A stretch of DNA of 64,000 nt, taken from NCBI RefSeq assembly GCF_001653515.1, contig NZ_LYOY01000051.1, positions 1 to 64,000 of the forward strand, in the 5' to 3' direction. Origin of the DNA: Streptomyces sp. ERV7 (GTDB taxonomy: Bacteria; Actinomycetota; Actinomycetes; Streptomycetales; Streptomycetaceae). The first letter of the stretch is position 1. Every line of letters begins with the position of its first letter. The position numbers and the translations under genes are program-made. A model generated the notes under the pieces. It was not told the DNA's origin and did no database searches. It saw only the letters and a program-made list of their open reading frames with translations. Below, in pieces: positions 53,099-62,739 of the stretch.

Positions 53099-53325
53099 CG
53101 ATCCTCCCCATCTGTCATCGGAACCTGAGAGGTTCGCCGGGAGACCCGGCTTGCACCTTGGGTGGGGCCGCGCCGTCCGGGAACGCGCGACCCGCTTTTC
53201 AGATCTGCCTCATCCACGCGGTACGGGGCCTGAGAGATTCAAGGGAGGGACTTGCTCCTTCGGCGCCCCGCGATCCTCCCGGCCCGCTGGGGCCTTGGGG
53301 GAACTGCCGGGGACTCTCCCGCGTG
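53099..53325 (-). ncRNA. Tandem glycine riboswitch
   Basis: On the minus strand, the first aptamer runs from GCGGGAGAGTCCCCGGCA (about 53322) through GCCGAAGGAGCAAGTCCCTC and AATCTCTCAGGCCCCGTACC to GGCAGATCTGAAAAG. The second has GGTGCAAGCCGGGTCTCCCG, GCGAACCTCTCAGGTTCCG and ATGACAGATGGGGAGG. Each holds the conserved 'CTCTCAGG' and 'gacAGA..GGgGAGg'-type elements, the classic two-aptamer glycine class. It lies in the gcvT leader and should raise expression when glycine is abundant. Confidence 0.93.
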
Positions 53326-53460
53326 GATTCAAGCGGCCGGTATGCAGTTTGGCGCGCACATCATTGCACGCCTCCCGCGGGCATCACATCACCTGAGTCT
53401 CATTACCATCCTTTTACGCGCATGGGGAAAGGGTCGTCCGACCCGGCAGGGGGAGCACCG

Positions 53461-54090
53461 ATGACGGTTCACACGACGGCGGCGGCGCAGGCGGAGGCCG
53501 CAGTTCCGGCGGTCCGGGACCTGCGCGGCCGGGACGGTCGCTCTCCGCACACGCTCCGGTTCGCCGAGGGGGACGTGGTGGTCGTCTCCGGCCTGCCCGG
53601 CAGCGGCAAGACGACCCTGCTGCGCCGGGCGGTCACCGGCCTCGGCATCGACTCGCAGGACACCCGCCGCGCCTGGGAGGCCAGGATGGGCGGTGTGCCG
53701 TACGCGCTGTACCGCCCGGTGGTGCGGGTCGCCCACTTCCTCCGGATGCACCGGGCGCTGCGGTCGGGCGGGGGCCTGGCCGTCCACGACTGCGGCACCC
53801 ACGCCTGGGTGCGCTGGTCGCTGGCGAAGGGTGCGGCACGCACCGGCCGCTCGCTGCACCTGGTGCTCCTCGACGTCACCCCGGAGACCGCCCTGGCGGG
53901 CCAGGTGGCCCGCGGCCGCAAGGTCTCCGGGTACGCCTTCGCCCGCCACTCCAGGGCGGTGCCCCGCCTGATAGCCGCGGTGGCGGAGGGCCGCCTGCCC
54001 CGGGGGGTGGCCTCGGCGGTCCTGCTGGACAGGCCGGCGGCGGAGACGGTGGACCGGATCGCCTTCGGGCCGGGCCCCGCTCGCCGCTAA
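53461..54090 (+). CDS. P-loop AAA-family ATP-binding protein
   Basis: 209 residues from ATG 53461 (GGGGGAG upstream). Walker A GLPGSGKTTLLRRAV at about residue 46-53 and a possible Walker B LHLVLLDVTPETALAG. The overall size resembles small nucleoside/zeta-toxin-like kinases (AAA_33). No toxin-antitoxin partner is adjacent, and the phosphorylated substrate is unknown. It diverges from the gcv operon. In S. coelicolor a similar gene occupies the same position, as I recall. Confidence 0.82.
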   Translation: MTVHTTAAAQAEAAVPAVRDLRGRDGRSPHTLRFAEGDVVVVSGLPGSGKTTLLRRAVTGLGIDSQDTRRAWEARMGGVPYALYRPVVRVAHFLRMHRALRSGGGLAVHDCGTHAWVRWSLAKGAARTGRSLHLVLLDVTPETALAGQVARGRKVSGYAFARHSRAVPRLIAAVAEGRLPRGVASAVLLDRPAAETVDRIAFGPGPARR

Positions 54091-54113
54091 GGTTTCCGTG
54101 CGGGGGATCCACA

Positions 54114-54162
54114 CCCCCTCCAGGGGCGCGGACAACCGCGCGACCAGCCCACGACGGCCCGC
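54114..54162. repeat. Intergenic repeat, divergent copy (copy 5)
   Basis: Reverse complement reads 'ccgcgggccgtcgtgggctggtcgcgcggttgtccgcgcccct', matching the 1783, 7139, 7261 and 17030 elements with a few substitutions. It lies between the P-loop gene and the first sseB. Confidence 0.7.
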
Positions 54163-54179
54163 GGAAAAAGGACTGGCAC

Positions 54180-54938
54180 ATGGAATTCCCGCACCCCCAG
54201 GGCGGCGGCTGGCCGGGCAACGAGCTGGAGGAGGCGCTGTCCGCCTCGCTCGGCGTCCCGGGCGCGGGCCCCCGGCTGATAGAGGTCCTGGGCCGCAACC
54301 CCGTCTGGGTCCCCCTCCCCAACGGCGGCGGCCGCGACAGCGCCGACCTCGATCTGCCCACCATGGAGATCGCCGGCGCCCCCTACGTCCCGGTCTACAG
54401 CTCCGAGCAGCAGTTCCTCCAGTGCGTCGGCCCGCACATGTCGTTCGCCGTCGCGCCCGCCGTCGAGTTCGCCCGGGGGCTGCCGCCGCAGCTGGGCATC
54501 GCGCTGAACCCGGAGGGCGCGATCGGCGTACCGCTGCCGCCGCCCGCCGTCGCCGAGCTGTGCCGCACCGGGCGCACCGTCCTCGACGGGCCCGCCTCCG
54601 GCGCCCGGGTGCGGCTCTTCGAGCCCGACTGGCAGGAGGACCCGGTGGACTTCCTGACCGCCGCGGCCGCCGAGTTCGAGGCCACCGGTGTGGTGCGCAC
54701 CGCCCGTCGTGCGCTCGCCTCCATCGAGGGGGACGAGCCGACCCTGTTCATCGGCGTGGAGTTCTCCACCTGGGACGGTGCCGGGCGCAACGCCCCCATG
54801 GAGGCGCTGGGCCGGGCGCTGGGCCGGGTCCCGGTGGGCCGGCCGGTGAACCTGGTGCTGCTCGACGTGGCCCAGGACCCGGTGGGCGACTGGATGCGGG
54901 AGCGAGTGCGCCCCTTCTACACGCGGGCCACCCCTTAG
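54180..54938 (+). CDS. SseB-family protein (first)
   Basis: 252 residues from ATG 54180. SseB N-domain features: NELEEALSASLGVPGAGPRL, VWVPLPNGG, AGAPYVPVYSSEQQFLQCVG, GIALNPEGAIGVPLPPPAVA. C-domain: TLFIGVEFSTWDGAG and VNLVLLDVAQDPVGDWMRER followed by VRPFY. The family name comes from an E. coli enhanced-serine-sensitivity factor, and the molecular role is unknown. It is notable that it lies 3 kb from serine/glycine metabolism genes. A second family member follows 124 bp downstream. Confidence 0.88.
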   Translation: MEFPHPQGGGWPGNELEEALSASLGVPGAGPRLIEVLGRNPVWVPLPNGGGRDSADLDLPTMEIAGAPYVPVYSSEQQFLQCVGPHMSFAVAPAVEFARGLPPQLGIALNPEGAIGVPLPPPAVAELCRTGRTVLDGPASGARVRLFEPDWQEDPVDFLTAAAAEFEATGVVRTARRALASIEGDEPTLFIGVEFSTWDGAGRNAPMEALGRALGRVPVGRPVNLVLLDVAQDPVGDWMRERVRPFYTRATP

Positions 54939-55061
54939 TCCGCCCACGCGCGGGCCACCCGCCAGGACTCCCGCATAAGCTGGTTTCATATCCGTAGACC
55001 CTCCACGGCGGCACGCCTGTGCACCGGCGGCGCGGGGGAACGAAGAGGGGCGGGACCCAGG

Positions 55062-55859
55062 GTGAGTGCGTCAGGCACCGCGGCGGCCGGGCAGGTCGAG
55101 CACATGCTGCGCCAGGTGGCCCCCGGACGCTACGACGCGTACGAGGCGCTGCTGCACGCCCTCGCCGACCCCTCGTCCGGCCGGCTGTGGATGCTGCTGT
55201 GGCACGGCGGCCCCGGCGCCCCCGACGCCCAGTACGGGAACATGGAGGTCGACGGGGTGGCGTACGCGCCCTGTGTGACCTCCGCCCAGGAGCTCGCCAC
55301 CAGTGGCTGGAACCGGGCCCACGAGGTGGTCACCGGCCGTGACATCGCCCGCGCCCTCTACCCCGACCGGTACGGGATCTGGCTCAACCCGCACGCCCCC
55401 GGCGGCGGGGTCGGCATCCCCTGGCCGGATCTGCGCCGGATCGCCACCGGCCTCGACCGGATGCCCGCGGGCCCGCTGCGGATCACCGAACCGGCTGTGG
55501 AGATCCCGCAGTTCTACGCCCTGCTCGCGCAGCACGCGCACCGCACCCCGGCGGTCCGGGCGCTGCGCCGCGCCTGGGTGCAGCCCGCGCTCGGCACGCC
55601 GTATCTGGCCATCGGCCTCGATCTCTACGACACCGGGCCGCAGTCCGTCGACGCGGTGCGCGCGATGATGCAGCAGTCGGTCGCCGCCGTCCCCGACGGG
55701 CTGCCGGTCTCCACGGTCGCCCTGTCCGACGAGTACGACCCGGTCGGGATGTGGCTGCGGGCCCACGGGCGCCCCTTCTACGACCGTGAGGCGCACGCGG
55801 CCCCCGCGGCCCCCGCGGGCGGGTACGGCTACCCTCCGGCCGCCCCGCGCGCCTACTGA
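55062..55859 (+). CDS. SseB-family protein (second)
   Basis: 265 residues from GTG 55062. It has the same fold as the preceding gene: ALADPSSGRLWMLLWHGGPG, VAYAPCVTSAQELATSGWNR, YGIWLNPHAPGGGVGIPWPD, TPYLAIGLDLYDTGPQSVDA and a matching end YDPVGMWLRAHGRPFYDREA. A Pro/Ala/Tyr tail follows. The two proteins share the motif DPVG-W-R--(V/G)RPFY near the C-terminus, indicating an old tandem duplication. Function unknown. Confidence 0.87.
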   Translation: MSASGTAAAGQVEHMLRQVAPGRYDAYEALLHALADPSSGRLWMLLWHGGPGAPDAQYGNMEVDGVAYAPCVTSAQELATSGWNRAHEVVTGRDIARALYPDRYGIWLNPHAPGGGVGIPWPDLRRIATGLDRMPAGPLRITEPAVEIPQFYALLAQHAHRTPAVRALRRAWVQPALGTPYLAIGLDLYDTGPQSVDAVRAMMQQSVAAVPDGLPVSTVALSDEYDPVGMWLRAHGRPFYDREAHAAPAAPAGGYGYPPAAPRAY

Positions 55860-56279
55860 ACGCCATACGCGTCACACAACCCCCTAAAGCCGCACAAGGT
55901 CCACATATCAGGGGCATCACACGCCTCACGTGCACCACGCGTATCCCTATCCGGTGCTCCTGTCCCGGTTGCCCCGACTGGTCCACCCAATTCGGCCGTT
56001 CATCAAGGCAGTTGGGCGACATGACCGATCTGGTCGGTTAGTGCCCGACTGATCCGCTCAGACGATCACGACGTCCGCATAACGGAAGTCATCTGACCGC
56101 ATCACGTTTAGGCAACCATTCACCGTCAGGTCTGGCGGGTGATCGCGAACGCGTTGAAGACTCCCGGCTAACAAGGGCCGGTTGGCCCGTCGCAGATCAC
56201 CGCACCACCTGATGGAACAAGCCGCCACAGCGGCTGGTACGGGCCGGCCATCCGCCGGCCGGGAGGGGTCAGAGGCACT
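55860..56279 (+). promoter_or_regulatory. 420-bp leader region of the oligopeptide ABC operon
   Basis: No gene seen. The GC content is clearly lower around 55990-56160. An imperfect palindrome GACCGATCTGGTC at 56022-56034 and a small GGGCC-ggtt-GGCCC stem near 56174 are present. The true promoter was not identified. Confidence 0.4.
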
Positions 56280-57278
56280 GTGACCGCACCGCTCGAGACC
56301 ACCGGATCGGCTGCCGAGGTGCCGCCGGAGGCAGTACTCACGGGGGCCAAGCAGAGCCAGATCGAGGGCCGTTCACTCGGACAGATCGCCTGGACGCGCT
56401 TCAAGCGCGACAAACTCGCGGTCGCCGGTGGCGTCGTCGTCGTCCTGCTCGTCCTGCTCGCCGTTCTCTCCAAGCCCATCCAGTGGGCGTTCGGGATGGA
56501 TCCGAACGAGTTCCACCAGGATCTGATCGACCCGGCCCTGCTGGCGCCCAAGGGTGCCTGGGGCGGGATGAGTTGGGAGCACCCGCTGGGTGTCGACCCG
56601 CAGTACGGGCGCGACATCCTGTCCCGGATCATCGAGGGCTCCTGGGTGTCGCTGCTCGTCGCGGGCGGCGCCACGCTGCTCTCGGTCGTCATCGGCGTGA
56701 TCATGGGTGTCACGGCCGGCTTCTACGGCGGCTGGGCGGACACCCTGATCAGCCGTGCGATGGACGTCTTCCTGGCGTTCCCGCTCCTGCTCTTCGCCAT
56801 CTCGATCTCCGCGTCCCTCCAGGACGGGGCGTTCGGACTGACCGGGCTGCCACTGAGGATCAGCGTGCTGATCTTCGTGATCGGCTTCTTCAGCTGGCCG
56901 TACATGGGCCGCATCGTCCGGGCCCAGACGCTCAGCCTGCGCGAACGCGAGTTCGTCGAGGCCGCCAAGAGCCTCGGCGCCCGCGGTCCCTTCATCCTGA
57001 TCCGGGAACTGCTGCCGAACCTGGTCGCACCGATCCTGGTCTACTCCACGCTCCTGATCCCCACGAACATCCTGTTCGAGGCCGGACTCAGCTTCCTCGG
57101 CGTCGGCATCTCGCCGCCGCAGGCATCGTGGGGCGGAATGCTCTCCACCGCGACCGACCTCTACGAGGCGGACCCGCAGTACATGATCGTGCCGGGCCTG
57201 GCGATCTTCATCACGGTCCTGGCGTTCAACCTGCTGGGCGACGGGCTGCGAGACGCCCTCGACCCGCGAGGAAAGTAA
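56280..57278 (+). CDS. Oligopeptide/dipeptide ABC permease (OppC-type)
   Basis: 332 residues from GTG 56280. N-terminal cytoplasmic lead, first helix AVAGGVVVVLLVLLAVL, a long periplasmic-type loop with EHPLGVDPQYGRDILSRIIE, then five helices. The EAA loop reads EFVEAAKSLGARGPFILIRE. The C-terminal end GLRDALDPRGK is a family hallmark. It forms the channel with the OppB-type permease encoded at 59206. Unusually, it precedes the binding-protein gene, giving the order C-A-B-D-F, which matches one Streptomyces opp operon as I recall. Confidence 0.94.
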   Translation: MTAPLETTGSAAEVPPEAVLTGAKQSQIEGRSLGQIAWTRFKRDKLAVAGGVVVVLLVLLAVLSKPIQWAFGMDPNEFHQDLIDPALLAPKGAWGGMSWEHPLGVDPQYGRDILSRIIEGSWVSLLVAGGATLLSVVIGVIMGVTAGFYGGWADTLISRAMDVFLAFPLLLFAISISASLQDGAFGLTGLPLRISVLIFVIGFFSWPYMGRIVRAQTLSLREREFVEAAKSLGARGPFILIRELLPNLVAPILVYSTLLIPTNILFEAGLSFLGVGISPPQASWGGMLSTATDLYEADPQYMIVPGLAIFITVLAFNLLGDGLRDALDPRGK

Positions 57279-57343
57279 GCACGCGGCACCTGCCACACAA
57301 CGACACATCTGCCGCAACCATCCATAGAGGGGGCATTCCTCAG

Positions 57344-59104
57344 GTGAAGACGAGAAAAGCGACCGTTCTGATCGCTACCGCCGTGGCGCTGACACTGGGG
57401 GCCACCGCGTGCAACGACTCCAAGGACGACGACAAGGGCAGCGGCAAGGGCGGCAAGTCCGTCACTGACGCGGGCCTCAGCCAGATCGTGAACAAGTCCG
57501 ACAAGAAGGGTGGCACCGCCACCTACGCCATGTCGGACGTCCCGGACTCCCTGGACCCGGGCAACACGTACTACGGCTGGGTGCAGAACTTCTCCCGCCT
57601 GTACGGCCGTACGCTCACCACGTTCAAGCCGGCCGCCGGCAAGGACGGCCTGACCGTGGTCCCGGACCTCGCGGAGTCGCTCGGCAAGCCCAGCGCCGAC
57701 GCGAAGACCTGGACGTACACCCTGCGCAAGGGCCTGAAGTTCGAGGACGGCACGCCGATCACCTCGAAGGACGTCAAGTACGCCGTCGAGCGTTCGAACT
57801 TCGCCCCCGAGGCGCTGTCCAACGGTCCGACGTACTTCAAGTCCCACCTGGAGGGCGGCGACAAGTACGAGGGTCCGTACAAGAACAAGGACCCCAAGGG
57901 CATCGCGTCGATCGAGACCCCGGACGACACCACCATCGTCTTCAAGCTGAAGGACGCCTTCGCGGACTTCGACTACCTGGCGACCTTCTCGCAGACGGCT
58001 CCCGTGCCGCGCGACAAGGACAAGGGCGCGACCTACGTCCAGCACATCGTCTCCTCCGGCCCGTACAAGTTCGAGTCGTACGAGGAGGGCAAGGGCGCGA
58101 CCCTCGTCCGCAACACGCAGTGGGACCAGAAGACCGACCCGGTCCGCCCGGCCCTGCCGGACAAGATCAGCATCCGGTTCAAGGTCAACGCGGTCACGGT
58201 CGACAACGACCTGCTCGCCGACAACCTGACCGTCGACGCGGCCGGCACCGGTGTCTCCCCGCAGACCCAGCCGAAGGTCCTCACCAACCCGAAGTACAAG
58301 TCGCAGACGGACGGCTCGTACGCCGGCGCGACCTCGTACATCGGTCTGAACGTGAACGTCGCCCCCTTCGACAACATCCACTGCCGCAAGGCGGTCCAGT
58401 GGGGCATCGACAAGGCGTCGATCCAGGCCGCCGCGGGTGGCGCGCCCAAGGGTGACGTCGCCTCGACGCTGCTGCCGCCGTCGGTCAACGGCTACGCCAA
58501 GTTCAACCAGTACGAGACCCCGGGCGACAAGGGCGACGAGGCCAAGGCCAAGGACGAGCTCAAGCAGTGCGGGCAGCCGAACGGCTTCTCGACCAGCCTG
58601 ACGGCCCGCTCCGACCGCCCGTCCGAGATGGCCATGGCCACCGCGGTCCAGGCGTCGCTGAAGAAGCTCAACATCAACGCTGAGATCAAGTCCTTCCCCG
58701 CGGGCAAGTACTTCCAGAACTTCGCCGGCAACCCGCAGTACGTGCACGACCACAAGCTCGGCATGATCATGACCGCGTGGGGTGCCGACTGGCCGACCGG
58801 CTTCGGCTTCCTGGACCAGATCATCAACGGCTCGGCCATCAAGCCGTCCGGTGGCAACAACGTCCAGGAGCTGAACGACCCGGCGATCAACAAGGCACTG
58901 AACGACGCCATCGCCAACACGGACAAGGCCGCCCGTGAGAAGGCCTGGGGCGACATCGACAAGATGGTCGCCGAGAACGCCTCCGCCGTTCCGCTGATCT
59001 ACCGCAAGAACCTGCTGTTCCGCCCGGCGTCGGCCACCAACGTCACCGTCACCCAGGCGTACCTCGGTATGTACGACTACCTGCTGATGGGTTCCTCCAA
59101 GTAA
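57344..59104 (+). CDS. Oligopeptide-binding lipoprotein (OppA-type, SBP family 5)
   Basis: 586 residues from GTG 57344, with AGAGGGGG upstream. The signal ends in lipobox LGATAC. SBP_5 landmarks: GGTATYAMSDVPDSLDPGNT, VVPDLAESLGKPSADAKTWT, YTLRKGLKFEDGTPITSKDV, and CRKAVQWGIDKASIQAAAGG. It captures peptides outside the cell and delivers them to the permeases. The stop is followed by a strong hairpin that should leave binding protein in excess over the rest of the transporter. Codons are strikingly biased to the preferred set, suggesting high expression. Confidence 0.95.
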   Translation: MKTRKATVLIATAVALTLGATACNDSKDDDKGSGKGGKSVTDAGLSQIVNKSDKKGGTATYAMSDVPDSLDPGNTYYGWVQNFSRLYGRTLTTFKPAAGKDGLTVVPDLAESLGKPSADAKTWTYTLRKGLKFEDGTPITSKDVKYAVERSNFAPEALSNGPTYFKSHLEGGDKYEGPYKNKDPKGIASIETPDDTTIVFKLKDAFADFDYLATFSQTAPVPRDKDKGATYVQHIVSSGPYKFESYEEGKGATLVRNTQWDQKTDPVRPALPDKISIRFKVNAVTVDNDLLADNLTVDAAGTGVSPQTQPKVLTNPKYKSQTDGSYAGATSYIGLNVNVAPFDNIHCRKAVQWGIDKASIQAAAGGAPKGDVASTLLPPSVNGYAKFNQYETPGDKGDEAKAKDELKQCGQPNGFSTSLTARSDRPSEMAMATAVQASLKKLNINAEIKSFPAGKYFQNFAGNPQYVHDHKLGMIMTAWGADWPTGFGFLDQIINGSAIKPSGGNNVQELNDPAINKALNDAIANTDKAAREKAWGDIDKMVAENASAVPLIYRKNLLFRPASATNVTVTQAYLGMYDYLLMGSSK

Positions 59105-59146
59105 AGCGGTTGAACCCCCGAGTTCTTTGAAAGGCAGGTGAAGGCT

Positions 59147-59192
59147 CCGGTGCCCGCCGGGTCGGGAAGACCCCCGGCCTGGCGGGCACCGG
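59147..59192 (+). terminator. Attenuating hairpin between binding protein and permease genes
   Basis: CCGGTGCCCGCC (59147-59158) pairs perfectly with GGCGGGCACCGG (59181-59192). The loop holds a second GGGTC/GACCC stem. No T run follows, and the next gene starts 14 bases later, so it is more likely a partial stop or 3'-end stabiliser. Confidence 0.75.
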
Positions 59193-59205
59193 TTGCCGGA
59201 CAGCT

Positions 59206-60212
<1,007 letters not shown>

Positions 60213-60216
<4 letters not shown>

Positions 60217-61307
60217 GCGACCTGAACAAGACCGGCGCGGCCGTCGGCGAGCCGGTGGCCGAGCGCCCCGCCGACGCCGGGGAGGCCTTCCTCTCCGTAC
60301 GGGACCTGCGCATCCACTTCGACACCGACGACGGCCTGGTCAAGTCCGTCGACGGGGTCAGCTTCGACATCAAGCCCGGCAAGACCCTTGGCATCGTGGG
60401 CGAGTCCGGCTCCGGCAAGTCGGTGACCTCGCTCGGAGTGATGGGGCTGCACCGCAGCGCCAACGCGAAGATCTCCGGCGAGGTGTGGCTGGACGGCGAG
60501 GAGCTGATCGGCGCCGACGCGGACCACGTACGGCGCCTGCGCGGCCGGAAGATGGCCATGATCTTCCAGGACCCGCTCTCCGCGATGCACCCGTACTACT
60601 CGGTCGGCGCGCAGATCGTGGAGGCCTACCGGGTCCACAACGCCGTCTCCAAGAAGGTCGCCAAGACCAGGGCCGTCGAGATGCTCGACCGGGTCGGCAT
60701 CCCCGAGCCCGGCAAGCGCGTGGACTCGTATCCGCATGAGTTCTCCGGCGGTATGCGCCAGCGCGCGATGATCGCGATGGCGCTGGTCAACAACCCGGAG
60801 CTGCTGATCGCGGACGAGCCGACCACCGCCCTGGACGTCACCGTCCAGGCGCAGATCCTGGACCTGATCCGGGATCTGCAGAAGGAGTTCGGCTCCGCCG
60901 TCATCATGATCACGCACGATCTGGGCGTGGTCGCCGAGATGGCGGACGACCTCCTGGTGATGTACGGCGGCCGGTGCATCGAGCGGGGACCCGCCGAGAA
61001 GGTCTTCTACGAGCCCCAGCACCCCTACACCTGGGGCCTGTTGGGGTCCATGCCGCGCATCGACCGCGAGGAGACGGACCGGCTGATCCCGGTCAAGGGC
61101 CAGCCGCCGTCGCTGATCAACGTGCCGTCCGGCTGCGCCTTCAACCCGCGCTGCCCGTACGCGGACCTGCCCAAGGACAACGTCACGCGCACCGTGCGTC
61201 CCGAGCTCAAGCAGTGGGACGACGCCGAAGGGCACTTCTCGGCCTGCCATATGTCGCAGGAGGAGCGGACCCGTATCTGGACCGAAGAGATTGCGCCGAA
61301 GCTGTGA
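60213..61307 (+). CDS. Oligopeptide ABC ATPase (OppD-type)
   Basis: 364 residues from GTG 60213. Walker [19 protein letters not shown]-loop [16 protein letters not shown], signature [16 protein letters not shown], Walker [14 protein letters not shown], and H-loop in [12 protein letters not shown]. The oligo_HPY domain has [10 protein letters not shown], where the Cys residues may bind an Fe-S cluster as in Dpp/Opp ATPases. It couples ATP hydrolysis to peptide uptake with the OppF-type partner. Confidence 0.96.
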
Positions 61308-62623
61308 GCGAGAAGAAGTCCACGGAGGGCTCCAAGGGCCCTGAGACGGCGATTCCTGAGCAGTCGGCCTCCTCGCCCGAGCCGCTTCTCAAGGTGGAGG
61401 GGCTCACCAAGCACTTCCCCATCAAGAAGGGGCTGCTCGGCCGGCAGACCGGCGCGGTCAAGGCGGTCGACGGCGTGTCCTTCGACGTCCGCGCGGGCGA
61501 GACCCTCGGCGTGGTGGGCGAGTCGGGCTGCGGCAAGTCGACGATGGGCCGGCTCGTCACCCGGCTGCTCGAACCGACGGGCGGCAAGGTCGAGTTCCAG
61601 GGCCACGACATCACGCACATGTCCGCCGGGCGGATGCGTCCGCTCCGCCGCGACATGCAGATGATCTTCCAGGACCCGTACGGCTCGCTGAACCCGCGCC
61701 ACACCATCGGCGGGATCGTCTCCACCCCCTTCCGGCTCCAGGGCGTCACGCCCGAGGGCGGGGTGAAGAAGGAGGTCCAGCGGCTGATGGAGCTGGTGGG
61801 CCTCAACCCCGAGCACTACAACCGCTATCCGCACGAGTTCTCCGGCGGCCAGCGCCAGCGCATCGGCATCGCCCGCGCGCTCGCGCTCAACCCGAAGCTG
61901 GTCGTGGCGGACGAGCCGGTCTCGGCGCTCGACGTGTCGATCCAGGCGCAGGTGGTCAACCTCCTCGACGACCTCCAGACCGAGCTGGGCCTCACCTATG
62001 TGATCATCGCCCACGACCTGTCGGTCATCCGGCACGTCTCGGACCGGATCGCGGTGATGTACCTCGGCAAGATCGTGGAGCTCGCCGACCGCAAGTCGCT
62101 GTACTCGGCCCCCATGCACCCGTACACCAAGGCGCTGCTGTCGGCCGTGCCGGTGCCGGACCCCAAGCGCAAGGGCGTCAAGAGCGAGCGGATCCTGCTC
62201 AAGGGCGATGTGCCCTCGCCCATCTCACCGCCGAGCGGCTGCCGCTTCCACACCCGGTGCTGGAAGGCGACGGAGGTCTGCAAGACGCAGGAGCCGCCGC
62301 TGATCGCCCTGAAGACCGGCCACCAGGTGGCCTGCCACCACCCGGAGAACGCACCGGACCAGGCTCCCGGCGAAGCGGTGCTGCCGCAGGCGCGGGAGAC
62401 GGTCGAGGTGGTGTCGGTGTCGGTGACGAAGACCGAGGCCGCCGCGGACGCGGACACCGACACGGAGGCTCCGGCGGAGGCCGTGGCCGAGGCGGCCGAG
62501 ACCGAGGTCGTCGAAGCCGAGGCGGCCACCGGGGCGGCGGAGGCCGAAGCGACCGCCGAGGCCGCCGAGACACCCGACGCATCCGGACCGGACGCCCCCG
62601 TTCAGGAGTCAACCGACAAGTAA
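61304..62623 (+). CDS. Oligopeptide ABC ATPase (OppF-type) with an acidic Ala/Glu tail
   Basis: 439 residues from GTG 61304 (GTGA overlap). ATPase core at about 30-290: Walker [22 protein letters not shown]-loop [16 protein letters not shown], signature [20 protein letters not shown], Walker [15 protein letters not shown]. The oligo_HPY part has [14 protein letters not shown]. After about residue 355 the protein gains a tail of about 85 residues, almost entirely Ala, Glu, Thr, Val and Asp ([20 protein letters not shown]). The tail is not part of the normal family and is probably disordered. The repetitive codons suggest slippage growth. Confidence 0.95.
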   Translation: MSEKKSTEGSKGPETAIPEQSASSPEPLLKVEGLTKHFPIKKGLLGRQTGAVKAVDGVSFDVRAGETLGVVGESGCGKSTMGRLVTRLLEPTGGKVEFQGHDITHMSAGRMRPLRRDMQMIFQDPYGSLNPRHTIGGIVSTPFRLQGVTPEGGVKKEVQRLMELVGLNPEHYNRYPHEFSGGQRQRIGIARALALNPKLVVADEPVSALDVSIQAQVVNLLDDLQTELGLTYVIIAHDLSVIRHVSDRIAVMYLGKIVELADRKSLYSAPMHPYTKALLSAVPVPDPKRKGVKSERILLKGDVPSPISPPSGCRFHTRCWKATEVCKTQEPPLIALKTGHQVACHHPENAPDQAPGEAVLPQARETVEVVSVSVTKTEAAADADTDTEAPAEAVAEAAETEVVEAEAATGAAEAEATAEAAETPDASGPDAPVQESTDK

Positions 62624-62653
62624 CGCATGACGGTTCGGCAAAGTCATGTTCAC

Positions 62654-62739
62654 GCCGAAACGGGAGAGTGCAGAGTCTGCCTGTCCGTACGCACGGAAAC
62701 GCGTTCGAAGGGCAGACTCATGGCACTCTCCCGTTCGGC
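62654..62739 (+). promoter_or_regulatory. Long hairpin enclosing the start codon of the M1 peptidase gene
   Basis: The left arm 62654-62681 (GCCGAAACGGGAGAGTGCAG then AGTCTGCC) pairs with 62711-62739 (GGCAGACTCATGGCACTCTC then CCGTTCGGC). About 26 base pairs form, with one bulged A and a small internal loop. The internal loop contains exactly the start codon ATG (62720-62722). The 29-base apical loop carries GAAGG. It could hide the start codon from ribosomes or act as a terminator for the opp operon. Confidence 0.8.

Noticed and set aside
53461-54090. Zeta-toxin / toxin-antitoxin system
   Set aside because: The P-loop fits many small kinases and no antitoxin gene adjoins it.
62624-62653. 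Insertion-sequence end suggested by the long inverted repeat before the M1 gene
   Set aside because: Arms are only 29 bases apart and one arm is coding sequence; no transposase or target duplication is visible.
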